The notes under the pieces are model-generated. The model searched no databases, was not told where the DNA came from, and saw only the letters and a program-made list of their open reading frames with translations. The translations under genes were made by a program, and so were the position numbers. A stretch of 64,000 nt of DNA from Gemmatimonadota bacterium (GTDB lineage: Bacteria; Gemmatimonadota; Gemmatimonadetes; Longimicrobiales; Gaopeijiaceae), in assembly GCA_041390105.1 (NCBI GenBank), contig JAWKQO010000003.1, positions 62,001 through 126,000 of the forward strand, written 5' to 3'. Shown here piece by piece: positions 51,965 through 58,630 of this stretch. The first letter of the stretch is position 1, and every line of letters starts with the position of its first letter.

Positions 51965-53353
51965 TCAGACCTCGCTGACGATCTCCCAGGCGGGCCACTC
52001 CTGCCAGCGACCGCGTGTGAAGTCAGGGAAGTCCTGGGGCGCTCCGCCCTGGGCCACGGACTGTCTCGAGAGATCGATGACCGCGGACAGAGCGGCTGCG
52101 TCGTAGACGTTCATGTCCGTGGGGAGTCCGTTGCGCAGACAGTAGATCAGTCGCTGATCCTCCAGAAAGTCCATCCCGCCATGGCCGGGGCGTTCCGCCT
52201 GCTCCGCGAGCTCGCGCACCCAGAGCGGATGCTCGTAGCGGTCCCGGAACTCCTCGATCGTGGACCAACTGTGCGGGTCGCTCATGCCTTCCACGTAGAC
52301 CCGATCCGGATAGCCCTGGAACAGTCCCTTGGTCCCCTGCACGGTATGGATGCGGGAATAGGGGCGCGGCAGGTTGGTGTCGTGACCGACGTAGATCGTC
52401 CGCCCCAGCGCCGTCTGGATCAGGCTGACGTTCACGTCTCCCAGCGCGTAGCTCTCCTGACGCTTGGGATGCCCCTCCGGATAGTGCTCGCGGGCCCACT
52501 CCTGCAGCCCGCGAGACGGGCTGCTCATGGAGACCAGCGTCTGGAAGCGGTCGCCGCGGTTGATGTCCATGCAGTTGGCCACCGGCCCCAGTCCATGGGT
52601 CGGGTAGAGGTTCGCGTTGGTGGTCTTGGACCACTCCCGGCGCCAGAGGCCCTCGCCCTCGTCAGCGAACTTGATGTCGCGGAGGTCGTGCAGGTAGCCG
52701 CCTTCACCGTGCAGGATCTCGCCCAGCACCCCCTGCCGGACCATGTTGAGGACCATCAGCTCTGAGCGGCTGTAGTTGCAGTTCTCCATCATGACGCAGT
52801 GGCGCTGGTGCCGTTCCGCCGCCTCGACCAGCGCCCAGCAGTCCTCCAGCGTCAGCGCGGCCGGCACTTCCGTGGCGGCGTGCTTCCCGTTGCTCATCGC
52901 CGCCAGACAGATCGGGACATGGAAGTCCCAGGGCGTGGCGTTGTACACGAGGTCGAGATCGGCCTCCGCGCACATGCGCTCGAAGTCCCGCTCGCCCCGG
53001 GTGTAGAGCTCCGGCGGCGCCTGTCCCTTCTCGACCGCCCAGGTCCGGGCCCGCTCTGCATGCTCCGGCCGAATATCACAGACGGCTACCAGATCGACGC
53101 CGGCGATCTCGAGCAGGTTGCGGACGTGGACGGATCCCATCCCGCCTACCCCCACGAATCCGACGCGGACCCGTTCGAGTGCGGGCGCCCGGAAGGGTTC
53201 CGCCGGCGCAGCGGTGGCAACGCCACTGGCGGCACTGGCGCCCGCCGCAGCCTCTGAGCGGCAGCCCGTCGTCAACGCAGCCGCACCGAGACCGACAGCT
53301 CCAAGCTTGAGCCACTCCCTACGTCCCCACTCCTGCGGTGCGCGTCCGTCCAT
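51965..53353 (-). CDS. Gfo/Idh/MocA family oxidoreductase (GH109-like), exported lipoprotein
   Basis: Predicted 462-residue NAD-dependent oxidoreductase-like protein, similar to family GH109. The signal is twin-arginine-like (RREWLKLG) ending in lipobox LTTGC. The Rossmann motif is GFVGVGGMGSVHVRN, with NATPWDFHVP and TEVPAALTLEDCW. PTHGLGPVANCMDINRG matches the active-site region of GH109 alpha-N-acetylgalactosaminidases that use bound NAD. It may cleave GalNAc-type sugars or oxidise others. It converges with the GldFG operon, the ends 57 bp apart. Confidence 0.88.
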   Translation of the reverse strand: MDGRAPQEWGRREWLKLGAVGLGAAALTTGCRSEAAAGASAASGVATAAPAEPFRAPALERVRVGFVGVGGMGSVHVRNLLEIAGVDLVAVCDIRPEHAERARTWAVEKGQAPPELYTRGERDFERMCAEADLDLVYNATPWDFHVPICLAAMSNGKHAATEVPAALTLEDCWALVEAAERHQRHCVMMENCNYSRSELMVLNMVRQGVLGEILHGEGGYLHDLRDIKFADEGEGLWRREWSKTTNANLYPTHGLGPVANCMDINRGDRFQTLVSMSSPSRGLQEWAREHYPEGHPKRQESYALGDVNVSLIQTALGRTIYVGHDTNLPRPYSRIHTVQGTKGLFQGYPDRVYVEGMSDPHSWSTIEEFRDRYEHPLWVRELAEQAERPGHGGMDFLEDQRLIYCLRNGLPTDMNVYDAAALSAVIDLSRQSVAQGGAPQDFPDFTRGRWQEWPAWEIVSEV

Positions 53354-53387
53354 CGGTTCTACTCCTCCGCTCAGAGCTTCGCTGAGG

Positions 53388-54326
53388 TCACTGAAACAGG
53401 TTGAGCTGCATCGGCAACGGTGGGCGCAGCGGATCGGCAATTCGTACCGAGTCGCTCCGGCGCCGACCCGAAAACGGCCAGGGCGGCACCCGCGTGACCA
53501 CCTGTCGGAGCGAGGTGCGATGGCGAATGGGGTGGTGGGTGCACGCGACCGGTTCGCACCCCGCGATCCGCGCCCACCGCTTCCAGGACGCGCCGTGTCC
53601 CTGCCTCCCGCTGAGGAGGTAGTCGGCCGCGTGTGCCATCTCGTGGGCGAACGTCTCCACGAGCTCTCGGTCGTTCCCCGCGAGGAAGAGGTCCACGTTG
53701 AGTGCGAGCTCGATCACGACGCGGCGTCCGAAGCGCAACCCAGGCACCATCTGGCCCAGTCGGGAGACCATCCGTCCACTCACCCGCACGGGCAGGTCGT
53801 CCGGCAAAACCCCAGCAAAACGCTGACGATTCAGGTGTCGGTACATGCGGCGGAGGAAGCTGCGTTGGGCCTCCGAACCGATACAGGGCCCCGGCTCCAG
53901 GCGAAGCAGCCGCGGGTCCCCCGACTGGATCGCCAGCTCCTCCATCGCCGACTCCAACCCGGGCCAGTTGCGCACGATGGCGGTGGCTCGCCGGTAGGAG
54001 GCCGAGGTGCCGCGGGCGCTCGATGCGATGACCGCGAACGCCTCCAATACCTGCTTCGGTGCCCGGCGATATCCGACGTGAAGGTTGAGCACGCCGCCGT
54101 CCTGGGTGAGCGACCAGATGGTGCTCCGGTTGGCTCGGAAGCGCACGTGCTTGAGGTGTTTGGCACCACGCTTGCGAAGCAGCGCCAGAATCTCGGTTTC
54201 CGAATGAGACGCGGCCACCGGTGAACACAAAGCGGAAGGTGAGTCAGACTGGGGGAGGGACAGCATACGCGACCCGTCCTCCGGAGGACAACCCAGGCTG
54301 AAGGGTTCGCTCACGCGCTCGATCAC
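53388..54326 (-). CDS. SprT-like zinc metallopeptidase-domain protein
   Basis: Predicted 312-residue protein. A SprT-like domain in the second half has the zinc site ETFAHEMAHAADY followed by GHGASWKRWARIAGC, as in SprT proteins. The N-terminal approximately 100 residues are not recognised and show no signal. SprT-like proteins include DNA-protein crosslink proteases (Spartan) and bacterial homologues of unclear function. A promoter-like pair (TTGTTG, 16 bp, TATAAA) is present upstream on this strand. Confidence 0.82.
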   Translation of the reverse strand: MIERVSEPFSLGCPPEDGSRMLSLPQSDSPSALCSPVAASHSETEILALLRKRGAKHLKHVRFRANRSTIWSLTQDGGVLNLHVGYRRAPKQVLEAFAVIASSARGTSASYRRATAIVRNWPGLESAMEELAIQSGDPRLLRLEPGPCIGSEAQRSFLRRMYRHLNRQRFAGVLPDDLPVRVSGRMVSRLGQMVPGLRFGRRVVIELALNVDLFLAGNDRELVETFAHEMAHAADYLLSGRQGHGASWKRWARIAGCEPVACTHHPIRHRTSLRQVVTRVPPWPFSGRRRSDSVRIADPLRPPLPMQLNLFQ

Positions 54327-54355
54327 ACGGCCGGGAGGGACAGGACGGAGGATAC

Positions 54356-54383
54356 TTTATACAGTGGCGCTCTTGCGCAACAA
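54356..54383 (-). promoter_or_regulatory. Likely promoter of the SprT-like gene
   Basis: Reading on the minus strand, TTGTTG (54383-54378) is followed after 16 bp by TATAAA (54361-54356), a good sigma-70-like pair 30 bp before the SprT-like ATG at 54326. The AT-rich content is striking in this GC-rich region. Confidence 0.6.
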
Positions 54384-54384
54384 C

Positions 54385-54396
54385 ACAATATATTGT
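54385..54396. promoter_or_regulatory. Perfect palindrome between divergent genes (possible operator)
   Basis: ACAATATATTGT is a perfect 12-bp palindrome between the SprT-like gene and the histone-like repeat gene, just upstream of the SprT-like promoter. It could be bound by a dimeric regulator controlling one or both genes. No regulator is nearby. Confidence 0.45.
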
Positions 54397-54469
54397 ATCC
54401 GACGTTTCACGAGGATTGGGTGCGCTCGGTGGGCGTACCCGGATCGGCACCCCAAACAGGAAGGGTCAG

Positions 54470-54946
54470 ATGGCTGCAACCCGGAAGCGCGCGGCGAAGA
54501 AATCGACGCGTCGCAAAGCCACTGCGCGGAAGGCCACCAAACGGAAGGCCACCAAGCGCAAGGCTGTGAAGCGGAAGGCCACGAAGCGGAAGGCCACCAA
54601 GCGCAAGGCCACCAAGCGGAAGGCCACCAAGCGCAAGGCCACCAAGCGGAAGGCCACCAAGCGCAAGGCCACCAAGCGCAAGGCCACCAAGCGGAAGGCC
54701 ACCAAGCGCAAGGCTACCAAGCGCAAGGCCACCAAGCGCAAGGCCACCAAGCGCAAGGCCACCAAGCGCAAGGCTACCAAGCGCAAGGCCACCAAGCGCA
54801 AGGCTACCAAGCGCAAGGCTACCAAGCGCAAGGCCACCAAGCGCAAGGCTACCAAGCGCAAGGCCACCAAGCGGAAGTCCACCAGACGTAAGGCTACCGC
54901 CCGCAAGACCACGGCTCGGAAGACTGCTTCACCGGCAGCCTCTTGA
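54470..54946 (+). CDS. Histone H1-like Lys/Arg/Ala/Thr repeat protein
   Basis: Predicted 158-residue, extremely basic protein, mostly copies of the five-residue unit Lys-Arg-Lys-Ala-Thr from about residue 15 to 140, with less regular ends (MAATRKRAAKKSTRR and ARKTTARKTASPAAS). Such H1/HU-tail-like proteins bind DNA and compact the nucleoid. AGGAAGG lies before the ATG. The underlying DNA is a 15-bp repeat (see separate entry), so length may vary among strains. A strong terminator follows. Confidence 0.9.
   Translation: MAATRKRAAKKSTRRKATARKATKRKATKRKAVKRKATKRKATKRKATKRKATKRKATKRKATKRKATKRKATKRKATKRKATKRKATKRKATKRKATKRKATKRKATKRKATKRKATKRKATKRKATKRKATKRKSTRRKATARKTTARKTASPAAS
54526..54885 (+). 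repeat. 24-unit tandem 15-bp repeat encoding Lys-Arg-Lys-Ala-Thr units
   Basis: About 24 direct copies of a 15-bp unit, most as GCGCAAGGCCACCAA or GCGGAAGGCCACCAA with synonymous C/T and C/G changes (for example GGCTACC). Every copy keeps the reading frame. The third-base variants are scattered, hinting at recombination or slippage between copies. Confidence 0.93.
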
Positions 54947-54962
54947 CCGGATCCTGAGCCGA

Positions 54963-54994
54963 AAGGGGGCTCGGCCAACCGGCCGAGCCCCCTT
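54963..54994 (+). terminator. Strong intrinsic terminator after histone-like gene
   Basis: AAGGGGGCTCGGCC pairs perfectly with GGCCGAGCCCCCTT over 14 bp around an AACC loop, 16 bp after the stop, followed by CGTCGTTTCTG. The T run is partial. Position fits the end of the H1-like gene transcript. Confidence 0.85.
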
Positions 54995-55081
54995 CGTCGT
55001 TTCTGCCCCCCACCCAGCGGATCCAGATCGGGACACGCCCGCCCCGCTCAGCGCTGCGGGAGGTGCCGCGCTTCCGCTAGC

Positions 55082-55981
55082 TCAGCGAACCCTCCAGGAC
55101 ACCATGGCCCGGGCGTTGAGAAGAGCTTCCGTCGCAGCAACCGTCGCCGGCGGACGGACGATCCCGAGCGGGGTGTAGAACAACTCCCCGGTCAGTGAGA
55201 GCGCCTCGGAAAGCCGATAGCGCAGCCCGGCAGCACCGGCGTACGTGACGCCGCTGGCTTGCATGTCCCGGCGATCGGTCACCCCGGAGTAGCGGGCTCG
55301 CACTTCGAAGACCATGTCCAGGTAGTTGACCGATGCAGCCACATAGGGCTCCAGCGCACCATGGGGGAATGCCGCCGACAACTCCACTCCCGCGTAGCGT
55401 TGGGTCACCTCGTCCTCGGAGGGTTCCTCGCACAGGAAGGGGTTCCTGACGGGATCACTCCCGTACGAAACCGTCTGCGCGTCGCAGGTGATGTCCCCCT
55501 GTACTGTGCCGACCTGCCCGTAGACACGCCCCCCCACGCGTAGCGCATCCCGCTCCACGAGCGGAAGCCCCAGCGCTGCATCGAAGAGCAGGGGCTTGGC
55601 GCCCCCGACCTCGAGCGGCGGCACCACTCCGGCGCTCACCGACAGGCCACCGGGTCCATACACGGTGGCCCGGATCCGACCGAAGACGGGCGTCTTGTTG
55701 GTGTCTTCCAACTTCGTGCCGTTGAACCCCAGTCGGCGCTCGTCGTCGGACAGCTGCGGAACCCACCCACCCTCGAAGCCGAGCTCGAACGAGCCTGCCG
55801 CTCGCCGCTCGGGAACCCCGAGCCCCGTGAAGAGCGACACCGAGGTGTAGTACTTCATGCCCCAGGACTCGGGGCAATCGAAGCCCAACTCGTCCTGGTT
55901 GCACTGTTGAGCCTGGAGGGCGCTCGCGCCGAGAAGAGCACCCAGAGCCAGGATCCCGCTCGCGACCCACCGACCATTCAT
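55082..55981 (-). CDS. Outer-membrane beta-barrel protein
   Basis: Predicted 299-residue secreted protein with a signal peptide ending near ALQAQ. The mature part is beta-barrel-like, with alternating aromatic/hydrophobic strands (SVSLFTGLGVPERRAAGSFE, ALEPYVAASVNYLDMVFEV, LRYRLSEALSLTGELFYTP). Three Cys-bearing stretches (QQCNQDELGFDC, ITCDAQ and FLCEEP) could form disulfides. The last residues (MVSWRVR) do not end in a classic aromatic. It is coupled to the YceI-like gene by an ATGA overlap. Function unknown. Confidence 0.75.
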   Translation of the reverse strand: MNGRWVASGILALGALLGASALQAQQCNQDELGFDCPESWGMKYYTSVSLFTGLGVPERRAAGSFELGFEGGWVPQLSDDERRLGFNGTKLEDTNKTPVFGRIRATVYGPGGLSVSAGVVPPLEVGGAKPLLFDAALGLPLVERDALRVGGRVYGQVGTVQGDITCDAQTVSYGSDPVRNPFLCEEPSEDEVTQRYAGVELSAAFPHGALEPYVAASVNYLDMVFEVRARYSGVTDRRDMQASGVTYAGAAGLRYRLSEALSLTGELFYTPLGIVRPPATVAATEALLNARAMVSWRVR

Positions 55982-56655
55982 CGCAGCGCCTCGAGATTGA
56001 GGTAGATATCGAACTCGTTCCGGTTCCGGACGGAGCCCAGCGCGGCCGAATACGGCTCGATGCCAAACTCCTCGAAGGTGAAGCGTCCCGCTCCTTCCAC
56101 TGACAGAACCGTGCCGTCGTAGCTCCATCGCAGGGGAACCGAGCGCTGGACCGTGCGGCCTCGCACCGTCAGCGCGATCTCCGCGGCCCAGGGGAAAGGC
56201 TCGCCCGCCACCGTCTGGTCTTTCTCCTGAAGAGCCATCAGTCGAACCGTGATTTCCGGAAAGCGATCGACGTCCAGCTGCTTCTCGCTCAGCATCGCCT
56301 CCCGGATCTTCGCCCGATCATCCTCCCCCGGGGTCCCCAGGTCGTCCTCGATCTCGAGGGCCGCCACCCGGTCTCCCCATCGCTCCCGGTCTCCGGCGTC
56401 ATCGGGCCGCAGGTCCGCCACGGGGACCGTGAGTGCGAAGCTCGTGCGCAGAGGCTGATCGGGTTCGAACAGCAGCTCGGCCTCGTAGTCGCCGGCGACG
56501 ATGAAGTGGTTGTGGGCCAGGCGTGCGGCGAAACCGGTCTTGTGCGTGACCACGGCGAAGACCGAGCGTTCCGGCAGAACCTGGAAGCGTTGTGGCGCAG
56601 CCGAGTCGGTCGGCTCGGCCTGCAGGGACAGCGCTGCGATCAGGAGCGGCCACAT
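55978..56655 (-). CDS. YceI-like protein
   Basis: Predicted 225-residue protein of the YceI fold. A short signal (MWPLLIAALSLQAEP) leads to FQVLPERSVFAVVTHKTGFA, LAHNHFIVAGDYEAELLFEP, and FEEFGIEPYSAALGSVRNRN at the end. It contains an insertion (WGDRVAALEIEDDLGTPGED) not typical of YceI. The coupled downstream gene is an outer-membrane barrel, so the pair may handle a lipid at the envelope. A possible MarR-like operator lies just upstream (56671-56695). Confidence 0.82.
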   Translation of the reverse strand: MWPLLIAALSLQAEPTDSAAPQRFQVLPERSVFAVVTHKTGFAARLAHNHFIVAGDYEAELLFEPDQPLRTSFALTVPVADLRPDDAGDRERWGDRVAALEIEDDLGTPGEDDRAKIREAMLSEKQLDVDRFPEITVRLMALQEKDQTVAGEPFPWAAEIALTVRGRTVQRSVPLRWSYDGTVLSVEGAGRFTFEEFGIEPYSAALGSVRNRNEFDIYLNLEALR

Positions 56656-56670
56656 AGAAGGTGCCTGGGG

Positions 56671-56695
56671 GAAGGTAGTTCAAACTTTAACCTTC
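56671..56695. promoter_or_regulatory. Inverted repeat before yceI-like gene (possible MarR-type operator)
   Basis: GAAGGT-AGTT-CA-AACT-TTA-ACCTTC reads as a nested inverted repeat (six-base outer arms plus AGTT/AACT inside), 16 bp before the YceI start. The inner TTCAAACTTTAA resembles the MarR/SlyA type TTxAAAnTTTxAA. MarR regulation of yceI genes is known in some bacteria; here it is inferred. Confidence 0.45.
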
Positions 56696-56833
56696 TTCCC
56701 CGGTGGGGGTTCCCCACGGCGGTGCCCCCGACCCCATGTCGTTTGCCTCGGCCGCACTGCGGCAGAATCTTGCGTCCCGGAGCCGGCCGCAGCGGACGGC
56801 CCGGTGGCTGCCACCCGCACCCTCGGAGAACCC

Positions 56834-57823
56834 ATGAAGCGATGGACCCTTGCCGTGGCCCTGACCGCGCTGTCCGGAGGATGCGCACCGGCACCTGGTG
56901 GGCCGGCGCAGGCGGCCACGACCCAAGGACAAGAAGGCCGCCGACTCGGGTACGAGTGGTCGGAAGAGGAGGTGTGGGACGCGGTGAACGCCGTGCGGGC
57001 GGGCCGCGACCTGAATCCGCCGAACTGGCCGGGTGGTGCGCGCGTGGCCGTGCTCCTCTCCTTCGACGTGGACAACGAAACCGTACAGGGGATTCGCACC
57101 GGCGACCCCACTATCGGTTCCCTGTCCCAGGGGGAGTATGGCGCGCGCGTCGCCCTGCCCCGCATCGTCGATCTCCTGGACCGCCATCAGATCCCGGCAT
57201 CGTTCTTCATCCCGGCCTGGAGCATGCGCGTCAGTCCCCAGATGAAGGACGTGATCCAGCGCTCCGGCCGCCACGAGATCGCGATCCACGGCTGGATCCA
57301 CGAGCTGAACACCACGCTTGACGCTCCCACCGAGGAACGCTTGCTCCAGCAGGCCATCGACTACTACACGGAGCTGCTCGGCGAGCGTCCGCTGGGGTAC
57401 CGCGCACCGTCCTGGAACTTCAGCCCCAATACACTCTCCATCCTGAGAAAGCTCGGGTTCCTCTACGACTCGTCTCTCATGGCGGACGAGCGGCCCTACG
57501 AGCTCGTGGAGAGGGGTGAAGCGACGGGCCTCGTCGAGCTTCCGGTCGAGTGGATCCTGGACGACGCACCCCTCTCCAACCCGCGGGGAAACGCGTACGC
57601 CCCCCCACGTGACCTCATGCAGATCTGGATCGACGAGTTCGACAAGGCCTACGAGGAAGGCACCACGTTCACGCTGACCATGCATCCGCATATCAGCGGG
57701 CACCGGTCGCGGATCGTGGCGCTGGAAGGCCTGATCGAACACATCCGCTCGAAGCCCGGCGTCTGGTGGGGAACGCACCGCCAGGCGGTGGAGTGGGCCA
57801 AGCAGCAGGCGGGCATGGAGTAG
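56834..57823 (+). CDS. Polysaccharide deacetylase family lipoprotein
   Basis: Predicted 329-residue lipoprotein (lipobox LSGGC) with a NodB-type deacetylase domain. Motif 1 is SFDVDNETVQ, motif 2 is HEIAIHGWIHE, motif 3 GYRAPSWNFSPNTL and a later LTMHPHISGHRSR. It is closest to the PuuE/allantoinase-like group, which may act on small amides rather than chitin-type polymers. The ATG chosen follows a weak GGAGAA. It is divergent from the YceI-like gene. The domain length is normal for the group. Confidence 0.87.
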   Translation: MKRWTLAVALTALSGGCAPAPGGPAQAATTQGQEGRRLGYEWSEEEVWDAVNAVRAGRDLNPPNWPGGARVAVLLSFDVDNETVQGIRTGDPTIGSLSQGEYGARVALPRIVDLLDRHQIPASFFIPAWSMRVSPQMKDVIQRSGRHEIAIHGWIHELNTTLDAPTEERLLQQAIDYYTELLGERPLGYRAPSWNFSPNTLSILRKLGFLYDSSLMADERPYELVERGEATGLVELPVEWILDDAPLSNPRGNAYAPPRDLMQIWIDEFDKAYEEGTTFTLTMHPHISGHRSRIVALEGLIEHIRSKPGVWWGTHRQAVEWAKQQAGME

Positions 57824-57845
57824 GCGTCGGACCGCGCGGGCGGTC

Positions 57846-57876
57846 GGGAGCGGGGGGGCCGTGCGACCCCGCTCCC
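57846..57876 (+). terminator. Terminator-like hairpin after polysaccharide deacetylase
   Basis: GGGAGCGGGG and CCCCGCTCCC form a perfect 10-bp stem around an 11-base loop, 23 bp after the stop codon. There is no T run. A smaller stem (GACCGC/GCGGTC) precedes it at 57830-57845. Confidence 0.6.
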
Positions 57877-58240
57877 ACCACCCCACCGTGGAGCTCCTGG
57901 ACGCCGCGACCCTTTTGAGATGGCGCGGTGTAGATGGAGCGCGCGGATCCTCCCTGGGCCCAATCAGGGGCGACCGGACGGATCCGACACGAAGACAGGC
58001 GATGCACATCCCGACGGGTTCGGCCCCACGTGTGGCCGGGCCCTTTTCTCATGGTAACAGGGCCCCACGGGCTTCGGGCACATCGCTCACGCTTCTCGCC
58101 CTACCCCTACCATCCCGTTCACTCCGGCACCTTCCCCGCGCGTGTGAACCCACAGGGGACGCACTCGACCATTCCGGTCGGGTGCCGCGCCGTCCGTATC
58201 GGCGGCACCTCTCTTCGTGCGCGCTGCGCTCGGAGGCTGG
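57877..58240. other. Apparently non-coding stretch
   Basis: Between the deacetylase hairpin and a small ORF I see no convincing gene. Open frames here are Arg/Pro/Ser-rich and look like GC-driven noise. One possible hairpin (GGGCCCT and AGGGCCC around a CATGGTAA-containing loop, near 58038-58065) may mark an RNA structure. Its role is unknown. Confidence 0.4.
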
Positions 58241-58441
58241 ATGTACGCGCTCGCAACGCTTCCACAAACCCCCACGCCGTCCCCCGTTTCAGGGGGCCTG
58301 AGCCTTCACCAGCTCTTCGCGTCCCTGCCCCGCGACCCGCTGTCGATCGCGGTGGTGGTGTTCTTTCTGATCTCCGTGGGAATGGTGCTGCACTATGGCC
58401 GAGACCGATCGGGAGCGGCCCCTGGCAAACCCGACGCCTAG
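58241..58441 (+). CDS. Putative small membrane protein
   Basis: Predicted 66-residue protein with one hydrophobic segment (LSIAVVVFFLISVGMVLHYG) and a basic tail (RDRSG). A GGAGG lies four bases before the ATG. It is preceded by LHQLFASLPRDP. The family is not recognised, and the stretch may be non-coding, but the clear helix and ribosome-binding site support a real gene. It lies 189 bp before the TolB/TPR gene on the same strand. Confidence 0.5.
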   Translation: MYALATLPQTPTPSPVSGGLSLHQLFASLPRDPLSIAVVVFFLISVGMVLHYGRDRSGAAPGKPDA

Positions 58442-58630
58442 CCCTGATCCGTCACGCCGGATCGGTCGATACCGACGCCCCGATCGGTGGCGGCCTCCAC
58501 CGGAGCTCGGGCGCGCACCGGCATCCGCGCGCAACTCCGCACCGCTCCTCCCCGTCCAATTGCGAAACGGGCGCCCCCGCCCGCGCGTAGGTCGTGACGG
58601 CATGGGGGTCGCGGGACGGACGGATGAGGG

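Noticed and set aside
54526..54885. Possible CRISPR array
   Set aside because: Units are contiguous 15-bp coding repeats without spacers and keep the reading frame.
54364..54891. Another long frame in the H1-like gene region with His-Gln-Ala-Gly-like repeats
   Set aside because: It is the same 15-bp repeat read in a different frame; the Lys-rich frame has the ribosome-binding site and known protein type.
54466..54978. Minus-strand open frame with Leu-Arg-Leu-Val-Ala-like repeats
   Set aside because: Antisense shadow of the same repeat, with no independent support.
57861..58590. Two overlapping long plus-strand frames
   Set aside because: Arg/Pro/Ser-rich sequence, no start signal or domain; typical of high-GC non-coding DNA.
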